DNA of 28,425 bases from Clostridiales bacterium (GTDB lineage Bacteria > Bacillota > Clostridia > Lachnospirales > Lachnospiraceae): NCBI GenBank assembly GCA_019418195.1, contig DYCJ01000002.1, positions 5,574 through 33,998 of the forward strand, read 5' to 3'. The notes below the pieces were generated by a model. The model did no database searches. It was not told the origin of the DNA and saw only the letters and a program-made list of their open reading frames with translations. The position numbers and the translations under genes are program-made. This document shows, one piece after another, positions 1 to 5,726 of this stretch (the stretch's first letter is position 1; the number at the start of each line of letters is the position of its first letter).

Positions 1-345
1 AAAGGGGCGTGGGAGCCGGAAGCGGCGGACACTGCGGCCTGCCGGGAAGAGAGGGAAGCTGCGGATGCAGGAAACCGACATGGTGAATGCGCGGACAGTC
101 AGCAGCATGTTTACCGTCTCGCCGGGCCGACATGCCTTGCCGGTGATGTGATCGGCGACTATGCGTTCGATCATCCGCTGCAGCGCGGCGAGAGGCTTGT
201 ATTTCAGGATATGGCGATCTACACGATGGTGAAGACGAACACATTTAATGGAATGAACCTGCCGGATATCGTGCTGGAGAGGGAAGACGGGGATTGTGAG
301 ATTGTGAGGACGTTCGGGTATGAAGATTTTAAGTCGAGGCTGTGA
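1..345 (+). CDS. nspC: Carboxynorspermidine decarboxylase, C-terminal part (5' truncated by window)
   Basis: The reading frame is open from base 1 and ends at the TGA at 343-345. The enzyme is a PLP-dependent decarboxylase of the alanine-racemase fold that converts carboxynorspermidine or carboxyspermidine to norspermidine or spermidine in the cytoplasm. The visible part holds the family's characteristic C-terminal block: YRLAGPTCLAGDVIGDY, followed by a segment reading LVFQDMAIYTMVKTNTFNG. This includes the Cys and Asp of the active-site region supplied across the dimer. Before this block lie about 35 residues rich in Ala, Glu and Arg, longer than the short loop I expect in the family, so this may be a lineage-specific insertion. 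The start and the PLP lysine lie outside the window. The identity rests on the C-terminal block only but is fairly secure. Confidence 0.85.
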   Translation, partial: KGAWEPEAADTAACREEREAADAGNRHGECADSQQHVYRLAGPTCLAGDVIGDYAFDHPLQRGERLVFQDMAIYTMVKTNTFNGMNLPDIVLEREDGDCEIVRTFGYEDFKSRL

Positions 346-415
346 TGTGCCAGTTCGGCCATCAGGGGAAGATGAGCTGCGCTGTTATTGTAACGGTATA
401 GAAATGCGTCTTTAC

Positions 416-444
416 TTGACAATCAATCCTCTGTGTGCTAACCT
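416..444 (+). promoter_or_regulatory. Sigma-A-type promoter of the metG T-box transcript
   Basis: TTGACA at 416-421 is followed by a 17-base spacer and TAACCT at 439-444. The -35 is perfect and the -10 fair. Transcription would start near 451, just before the first T-box leader motifs, which supports the assignment. Confidence 0.7.
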
Positions 445-450
445 TTTTTA

Positions 451-878
451 CAGGTCAAAAGATTATGATGATCGACAAAAGCGATGACGAAGAGAGTAAT
501 CTGACGGATGTCTTACAGAGAATTCCCGTAGAGCGAGGATAGTATTTTCCGGTGCTTGTGCTGAGAGGGATGGGCGGAAAGCAGATGAACATGGCTTCTG
601 AGCAGCGCACCGAACTATGAAAGTACTGCTTCATAGCGAGTCGCCTTGTAGATTCGAAAGAACCTCATCAACGGCGGCGACATGCATCGCACGTAAGCAT
701 CTAAAAGCCAGATGCTAAGTGCTCATAGCGAGATTGCGATGGGACCGCCCATTACAGCGGAGGAGTGCTGACAGGCACTTGCTGAGGTCTTATCCTGCGA
801 AGGATGGACGAAGAGAAGTGGTAACACGGTTAATATCCGTCTTCTTGTTCTCAAGAGAGAGCAGGAAGGCGTTTTTTT
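451..878 (+). promoter_or_regulatory. Met-specific T-box leader (tRNA-sensing riboswitch) of metG
   Basis: Several T-box landmarks occur in order. The stem I loop-E strands are AGTA (495-498) and GAA (587-589). The specifier codon is ATG at 591-593, followed by a purine, in the context GAAC-ATG-GC then TTCTGAGC. The antiterminator at about 814-844 has GAAG pairing with CTTC and ACGG pairing with CCGT around the bulge TGGTAAC. TGGT can pair with the ACCA end expected for tRNA-Met. The competing terminator (838-878) reuses the 3' antiterminator strand. Uncharged tRNA-Met should stabilise the antiterminator and switch on metG. The bulge is UGGUAAC instead of the usual UGGNACC. The small ORF at 719-910 lies inside this RNA and is not considered a gene. 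Confidence 0.92.
838..878 (+). terminator. T-box-controlled intrinsic terminator
   Basis: A 15-bp uninterrupted stem (with G-U pairs) runs from 838 to 852 and pairs with 858-871 or so around a short AAGAG loop, followed by seven T residues (872-878). The 5' strand overlaps CCGTCTTC of the antiterminator, giving the mutually exclusive folds expected of a T-box. Confidence 0.88.
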
Positions 879-935
879 GCGCGATACGCCCGGCAAATGC
901 CGTGTACTGAGCGTGTTACTGAAAACGATTAGTAT

Positions 936-1014
936 AAAGGGACAGGGCTAAATTTAATCTGGGACACCCTGAAGTGCGATTCGGGACGTAGTAAAACTCG
1001 AATTGACTACGTCC
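936..1014. repeat. Partial copy of a palindromic intergenic element upstream of metG
   Basis: It begins AAAGGGACAGGG (936-947), as the element at 3001-3079 does, and ends in a hairpin with perfect arms GGGACGTAGT (983-992) and ACTACGTCCC (1005-1014). The outer right arm seen in the second copy is missing, and about 20 bases of unrelated sequence lie between the left arm and the hairpin. The hairpin ends only a few bases before the metG ribosome binding site (AAAGGAGG), so it may affect translation or processing of the leader. It has no coding content. Confidence 0.7.
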
Positions 1015-1029
1015 CCAAAGGAGGTTATT

Positions 1030-2970
1030 ATGTCAGAAAATCAGAAACCAAAGTATTACATTACCACGGCGATTGCCTATACATCAGGCAAGCCGCATAT
1101 CGGAAACACGTATGAGATCGTTCTTGCGGACGCGATCGCGCGTTACAAGAGAAGCAAGGGCTACGACGTATTCTTCCAGACCGGTACGGACGAGCACGGA
1201 CAGAAGATCGAGCTGAAAGCGAATGAGGCGGGGATTACTCCGAAGGAATTCGTAGACAATGTATCCACTGAGATCAAGAGAATCTGGGATCTGATGGATA
1301 CGTCTTATGACAAATTTATCCGCACAACAGACGCAGACCATGAGAAACAGGTACAAAAGATTTTTAAGAAACTCTACGATCAGGGAGATATTTATAAAGG
1401 ATACTATGAAGGAATGTACTGTACACCGTGCGAGTCATTCTTTACGGAGTCACAGCTTGTGGACGGCAAATGTCCGGACTGCGGACGTGAGGTACAGCCG
1501 GCAAAAGAGGAAGCGTATTTCTTTAAAATGAGCAAATATGCGGATCGTCTGATCGAGCATATCAACACACATCCGGAATTTATCCAGCCGGTGTCCAGAA
1601 AGAACGAGATGATGAACAACTTCCTGCTTCCGGGACTGCAGGATCTGTGTGTGTCCAGAACATCATTTAAATGGGGAATTCCGGTTGACTTTGATCCGAA
1701 GCATGTAACTTATGTGTGGCTGGATGCTCTTACAAACTATATCACCGGTATCGGATATGACGCGGATGGCAGCAGTACGGAGCAGTTTGAAAAACTGTGG
1801 CCGGCAGACCTGCATCTGATCGGAAAGGATATCATCCGTTTCCATACGATCTACTGGCCGATCTTCCTGATGGCTCTGGACCTTCCGCTGCCGAAGCAGG
1901 TGTTCGGACATCCGTGGCTGCTTCAGGGTGACGGCAAGATGAGCAAGTCCAAGGGAAATGTACTCTACGCAGACGAGCTTGTTGATTTCTTCGGCGTGGA
2001 TGCGGTGCGCTATTTCGTGCTCCATGAGATGCCGTTTGAGAACGATGGCGTGATCACATGGGAACTGATGGTAGAGCGTCTGAATTCCGACCTTGCAAAT
2101 ACACTGGGCAACCTTGTAAACCGTACGATTTCCATGACAAATAAGTACTTCGGCGGAACAGTGACGGACAAAGGTGTAGCAGAAGATGTGGATGCCGACC
2201 TTAAGGCTGTTATTGAGAATACACCGAAAGCTGTAGATGAAAAGATGGACGGCTTAAGAGTTGCTGATGCGATCACGGAAATCTTCAACCTCTTCAAGCG
2301 CTGCAATAAATATATCGATGAGACAATGCCGTGGGCACTTGCAAAAGACGAGGCGAAGAAAGACCGTCTGGAGACAGTGCTGTGGAATCTGATCCAGGGC
2401 ATTTCCGCAGGAGCCGAGCTTCTGGAATCTTTCATGCCGTCAACGAGCAAAAAGATCCTCGAGCAGCTGGGCGGCGGTCATGTGACAGATAAGCCGGAAA
2501 TCCTGTTCCAGAGACTTGACCTTGAGGAAGTTATGAAGAAAGTCGAGGAGCTTCACCCGCATAAGGAAGAGGCAGCAGACGGAGCGGCTCATTCTGCAGA
2601 TAGTGATGCAAAAGAGGAGATAGTTATTGATATCGAGCCGAAAGATGAGATCACATTTGACCAGTTCGGAACAATGCAGTTCCAGGTGGGAGAGATCATC
2701 GCGTGCGAGGAAGTGAAGAAGTCCAAAAAACTTCTCTGCTCACAGGTGAAGATCGGAAGCCAGGTAAAACAGATCGTGTCAGGCATCAAAGCTTACTATA
2801 CACCGGAAGAGATGGTGGGCAAGAAAGTCATGGTGCTTGTCAATCTGAAACCTGCAAAGCTGGCGGGAGTGCTCTCCGAAGGAATGCTTCTGTGCGCGGA
2901 AGACGCGGACGGCAATCTGTCGCTCATGGTGCCGGAGAAAGATATGCCGGCGGGGGCGGAGATCTGTTAA
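1030..2970 (+). CDS. metG: Methionyl-tRNA synthetase
   Basis: The enzyme charges tRNA-Met with methionine in the cytoplasm. The class I signatures are present: HIGN at residues ~21-24 and KMSKS at ~302-306. The zinc-type knuckle has CTPC at ~131-134 and CPDC at ~148-151. The anticodon-binding domain follows the Rossmann core, and the last ~105 residues form the EMAPII/Trbp111-like tRNA-binding domain that allows dimerisation. At 646 residues the length is normal for this form. An in-frame ATG exists at 1003, but the start at 1030 is preferred because AAAGGAGG sits 6-7 bases before it and 1003 lies inside the palindromic hairpin. Expression should depend on the upstream Met T-box, so the gene senses uncharged tRNA-Met. 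The operon appears monocistronic: the palindrome at 3001 follows, then a convergent gene. Confidence 0.97.
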   Translation: MSENQKPKYYITTAIAYTSGKPHIGNTYEIVLADAIARYKRSKGYDVFFQTGTDEHGQKIELKANEAGITPKEFVDNVSTEIKRIWDLMDTSYDKFIRTTDADHEKQVQKIFKKLYDQGDIYKGYYEGMYCTPCESFFTESQLVDGKCPDCGREVQPAKEEAYFFKMSKYADRLIEHINTHPEFIQPVSRKNEMMNNFLLPGLQDLCVSRTSFKWGIPVDFDPKHVTYVWLDALTNYITGIGYDADGSSTEQFEKLWPADLHLIGKDIIRFHTIYWPIFLMALDLPLPKQVFGHPWLLQGDGKMSKSKGNVLYADELVDFFGVDAVRYFVLHEMPFENDGVITWELMVERLNSDLANTLGNLVNRTISMTNKYFGGTVTDKGVAEDVDADLKAVIENTPKAVDEKMDGLRVADAITEIFNLFKRCNKYIDETMPWALAKDEAKKDRLETVLWNLIQGISAGAELLESFMPSTSKKILEQLGGGHVTDKPEILFQRLDLEEVMKKVEELHPHKEEAADGAAHSADSDAKEEIVIDIEPKDEITFDQFGTMQFQVGEIIACEEVKKSKKLLCSQVKIGSQVKQIVSGIKAYYTPEEMVGKKVMVLVNLKPAKLAGVLSEGMLLCAEDADGNLSLMVPEKDMPAGAEIC

Positions 2971-3000
2971 TAATTTGCCGGGACACTGTCTGAATCAAAA

Positions 3001-3079
3001 AGGGACAGGGTAAATCTTGATTTGGGACGTAGTAAAATCGCATTTTACTACGTCCCAAATCGAAGTTTACCCTGTCCCT
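3001..3079. repeat. Complete 79-bp palindromic element between metG and the aminotransferase gene
   Basis: The outer arms AGGGACAGGGTAAA (3001-3014) and TTTACCCTGTCCCT (3066-3079) are perfect inverse complements. Inside them is a second nearly perfect pair, from ATTTGGGACGTAGTAAAAT to ATTTTACTACGTCCCAAAT, around a short centre. The whole element could fold into one long cruciform or hairpin. It has no T-tract, but it sits between convergent genes and could stop or stabilise both transcripts. It overlaps the 3' end of the minus-strand aminotransferase gene. It is related to the partial copy at 936-1014. It resembles REP- or MITE-like palindromes; no transposase is visible. Confidence 0.85.
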
Positions 3080-4155
3080 AATTCATGCAAAAGCCGTGTA
3101 TTTGCTTCCGGCATCATGATACAGAACCGTATGAATTCACCATCCAGACACTGGAATGACGAGCAGTCCCGGATCATAAGCCCCGCTTTGATGCACCGCT
3201 CAAACACATCATAAGACGTGATTCCGTCCTTTGTGATTTTCACGAGCAGGAAATTGGCATATGGCTCGTAAGTTTTATAACCCGGCATCTGCGATACTGC
3301 CCGATACATCCTTTCCCGTTCCGACAGGATCAGTTCTCTCGTCCGGCTGATATATTCCTGATCTTTAAACATCTCTTCTCCGGCAAATGCGCCGATGCTG
3401 TTTAACGACCATGGAATCTGTTTTTCTTTCATCTTCCTGAGAAATTCTGCATTACCTGTAATCCCGTATCCGAACCGGATGCCCGGAGCCGCGAAGAATT
3501 TGGAGACGCCCCGCAGCACCATCAGACTGGAATATTTCCGGGTAAACGGAACTGTCGTCACCGCGCTGATATCCGGTGCGAATTCTACATAGGTCTCATC
3601 GATCATGACGAAGATATTGTGCTCGGAGCAAAATGTGAGGAGCCGTTCCATATCTTCCTTCAGGATCGCAGAAGAAGTCGGATTATTCGGGTTGCAGAGA
3701 ATGAGAAAATCATAACCGTCCTTCAGCGTACGGCAGAGGTCGTCCACATCCAGATGAAAATTTTCTTCTTCCCTCAGATGATAGTATTCCTGCGTGCTTC
3801 CGGAGAAGGAAAGTTCTCTGGAATACTCGGAGTAAGTCGGACCGAGGATGAGCGTATGTTTTGGCGAGAGTGTCTCGATCAATAGTGAGATCAGCTCACT
3901 GGAGCCGTTGCCGGGCAGGATGTATCCTGCAGGAATCTGGCAGTATGCGGAAATCGTATCCCGGAGGGAAGTGTACTCCCGGTCCGGGTAGGAGGAGAGC
4001 AGCTCCAGATGTCCGGCGATGGATGCCTTGACATGCTCTGACAATCCGAGGGGATTGACGTTGGCCCCGAAGTTGATAATGTCTTCTTTCTTTAAATGAT
4101 AGTATTCGCAGATCTTTTCTATGTCACTTCCGTGGAAGACAGGTTTTGTATCCAT
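3067..4155 (-). CDS. PLP-dependent aminotransferase of the CobD/HisC family
   Basis: A 362-residue fold-type I PLP enzyme. Visible landmarks are NFGANVNPLG near the N-terminus (typical of the CobD/HisC group), CNPNNPTS, the IDETYVEF segment with the PLP aspartate, the Schiff-base lysine in VSKFFAAPG, and the substrate-carboxylate arginine in RFGYG. The nearest families I can name are L-threonine-O-3-phosphate decarboxylase (CobD) and histidinol-phosphate aminotransferase (HisC). No cobalamin or histidine genes lie nearby, so the substrate is undecided. The ATG follows GGAAGGAG at good spacing. It lies 37 bases behind degV and is probably co-transcribed with it. The last residues (LGTG) and stop are encoded by the palindromic element at 3001-3079, so the present C-terminus was created or reset by that repeat. 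Confidence 0.85.
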   Translation of the reverse strand: MDTKPVFHGSDIEKICEYYHLKKEDIINFGANVNPLGLSEHVKASIAGHLELLSSYPDREYTSLRDTISAYCQIPAGYILPGNGSSELISLLIETLSPKHTLILGPTYSEYSRELSFSGSTQEYYHLREEENFHLDVDDLCRTLKDGYDFLILCNPNNPTSSAILKEDMERLLTFCSEHNIFVMIDETYVEFAPDISAVTTVPFTRKYSSLMVLRGVSKFFAAPGIRFGYGITGNAEFLRKMKEKQIPWSLNSIGAFAGEEMFKDQEYISRTRELILSERERMYRAVSQMPGYKTYEPYANFLLVKITKDGITSYDVFERCIKAGLMIRDCSSFQCLDGEFIRFCIMMPEANTRLLHELGTG

Positions 4156-4192
4156 GGATCAGGCTCCTTCCTTTTATCTTTCAGTCTGGCTG

Positions 4193-5065
4193 TCAACTGT
4201 TAGTCTCAAATAATATCCCAAGTGTATTTGGTCCGCAGTGGCAGGAGATGGTACAGCTTGCTTTTGTTATATGGATCTCCTTGAATGGGATCGTATCTTC
4301 CACGGTTTTCTTCACCAGATCGATATAATCCTGTGGGATCCCGGAGTGTGTGATAAACAGCAGGTCCGTGTTGATGTCAGAATATCTTGCCAGTTCATCC
4401 TTTACATATTTTACGAGCACTTTGTCAAGAGAACCCCGGTACTTCTTACCCACTGCCATGCTTCCGTCCCGGTTATCCACCTGAATGCATGGTTTGAGTT
4501 TCAGCATATTTGCACCGAAAGCAGTTACGGATGAACAGCGGCCGCCTGCGCTTAAGAATGTAAGTGTGTCAAGGATAAAGCTTGCGTGGCGTCTGGAAGT
4601 TCCGCCCCGGAGTTTTTCAGCGATTGTTTCTGCATCCAGCCCTTCTTCGATCATCTTTCCGGCGGCAACGACAGTCAGCCCTGTCCCTGTGGAGAGATTG
4701 CAGCTATCTATAACGTGGACGTGCCCCAGCTCCTGAGCTGCAAGGCAGCAATTCTGGTAAGAACTGGAGAGCGCATGGCCGAGATTGACATGGATGACTT
4801 CGTATCCGTCCTCGACCCATGGGCGGAAATGTTCGATATATTCCTGCACATTTACCGCGGCTGTTTTCGGCAGCACTTTATGATCGTAGTATTCCTGATA
4901 AATTTCTTCCGGTGTGATCGTGACATTGTCCAGGTAATCTTTCCCGTTTAAATTGATGTGAAGCGGAAAATAATTGACATGATAACGTTCTTTTAATTCT
5001 TCATCCAGATCGCAGGTGCTGTCCGCGCTCAGGATGATTTTTTGCAGTGTCTGTTCTTCTGGCAT
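4193..5065 (-). CDS. DegV family fatty-acid-binding protein
   Basis: 290 residues matching the two-domain DegV/FakB fold. The N-terminus reads IILSADSTCDLDEE, the usual (D)S(T/A)xDL strand-loop. The central segment around HALSSSYQNC holds the conserved lipid-binding serines. RHASFILDTLTFLSAGGRCS is the typical hinge region, and a Gly-rich C-terminus contains CHCGPNTLG. Family members bind a single long-chain fatty acid and can present it to a FakA-type kinase; no fakA is in the window. The start ATG follows ACGGAGG with good spacing. It is the first gene of a minus-strand pair with the downstream aminotransferase. Confidence 0.9.
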   Translation of the reverse strand: MPEEQTLQKIILSADSTCDLDEELKERYHVNYFPLHINLNGKDYLDNVTITPEEIYQEYYDHKVLPKTAAVNVQEYIEHFRPWVEDGYEVIHVNLGHALSSSYQNCCLAAQELGHVHVIDSCNLSTGTGLTVVAAGKMIEEGLDAETIAEKLRGGTSRRHASFILDTLTFLSAGGRCSSVTAFGANMLKLKPCIQVDNRDGSMAVGKKYRGSLDKVLVKYVKDELARYSDINTDLLFITHSGIPQDYIDLVKKTVEDTIPFKEIHITKASCTISCHCGPNTLGILFETNS

Positions 5066-5250
5066 TTTATACCTCCGTATATAATAGAATTCCTGCGCAG
5101 CGGCATTTACTTCCCAAGCCGGGAATTGCCGGTATCATTGCTGCACAGTAGGGCGGACCTCGTGTACGGTCCGGATTGCACTTCGTGCAATTATTATACC
5201 ACGGTTTTCATTTGAGAGAAGCCGTATTTCCATCTTTTACCCCTGAACTA
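5066..5250 (-). promoter_or_regulatory. degV promoter and structured leader
   Basis: On the minus strand an extended -10 (TGG then TATAAT; plus-strand ATTATA at 5193-5198) has no clear -35. The leader of about 120 bases contains a perfect palindrome with arms ATTGCAC and GTGCAAT around TTC (5175-5191), right at the expected start site. A second hairpin has arms CGGACC and GGTCCG (5154-5159 and 5168-5173). I recognise no riboswitch class. The first palindrome may be an operator, since its position overlaps transcription initiation. Confidence 0.45.
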
Positions 5251-5279
5251 TTGACTTTTTAAAATTTATATACTATATT
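5251..5279 (+). promoter_or_regulatory. Promoter of mcsA-clpC
   Basis: TTGACT at 5251-5256, a 17-base AT-rich spacer and TATATT at 5274-5279 make a good sigma-A-type promoter, divergent from degV. I see no tandem CtsR heptads (GGTCAAA type) over it. Confidence 0.65.
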
Positions 5280-5283
5280 ATTA

Positions 5284-5304
5284 AAAACTTAACTATTAAG
5301 TTTT
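5284..5304. promoter_or_regulatory. Perfect palindrome at the mcsA-clpC start site (candidate operator)
   Basis: Arms AAAACTTAA (5284-5292) and TTAAGTTTT (5296-5304) surround CTA. It starts five bases after the -10, so a bound dimer would block initiation. It does not look like CtsR or CIRCE boxes, so the regulator is unknown. Confidence 0.5.
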
Positions 5305-5357
5305 GAACAACGTCGGCTTCCCGCCGGCGAGCGAGTCTTGAAAAGAGGTGAGCAGAA

Positions 5358-5726
5358 ATGAGATGCCAATTTTGTAATAAAGAGAGGGTAGACAGAGTTT
5401 TTTACATAAACTGGATGGGAACGGTCTATCAGGTTCCGGTCTGCGCAGACTGTCTGCAGAAAATGTGGAATCAGGCTGCTGCATCGGGCAAGACAGAGGA
5501 ATTTAAGAACTACACGGGCTGGTGGCCGGGAAAACGGGATCCGAGGCATATGGGGGACCGCGCGTTTCCTGAGACTGCGGTGCCGGGACTGATCAAGAGA
5601 CGCAGGCTTGCGGCTCTGAAGATACGTCTGACCGAAGCGGCCGAGACAGAGAATTATGAGGAGGCGGCAAAACTGCGGGATGATATTGCCGTGATAGAGA
5701 AAGAGGTGTGTGCACATGGAAATTAA
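5358..5726 (+). CDS. mcsA: McsA-like zinc-finger/UVR-domain protein
   Basis: 122 residues. The N-terminus has CxxC (CQFC, residues 3-6) and CADC (~32-35), a zinc-finger-like pair. The C-terminal ~40 residues form a UVR motif (LTEAAETENYEEAAKLRDDI), which in McsA, ClpC and UvrB mediates protein contacts. In Bacillus, McsA activates the arginine kinase McsB and links it to ClpC. Here the gene is only about 120 residues, shorter than Bacillus McsA, and has one rather than two pairs of finger repeats. The ATG is preceded by AGAGGTGAG. It overlaps clpC by a few bases, so the products are translationally coupled. No ctsR or mcsB lies beside it. Confidence 0.8.
   Translation: MRCQFCNKERVDRVFYINWMGTVYQVPVCADCLQKMWNQAAASGKTEEFKNYTGWWPGKRDPRHMGDRAFPETAVPGLIKRRRLAALKIRLTEAAETENYEEAAKLRDDIAVIEKEVCAHGN

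Noticed and set aside
719..910. Open frame upstream of metG
   Set aside because: It lies wholly within the T-box leader and crosses the antiterminator and terminator; no ribosome site.
5066..5220. Known riboswitch in the degV leader
   Set aside because: Hairpins exist, but no conserved core of any class I can recognise.
5251..5305. CtsR operator before mcsA-clpC
   Set aside because: Only one TTGACT-like heptad is visible and it is the -35 box; no tandem repeat of the heptad.
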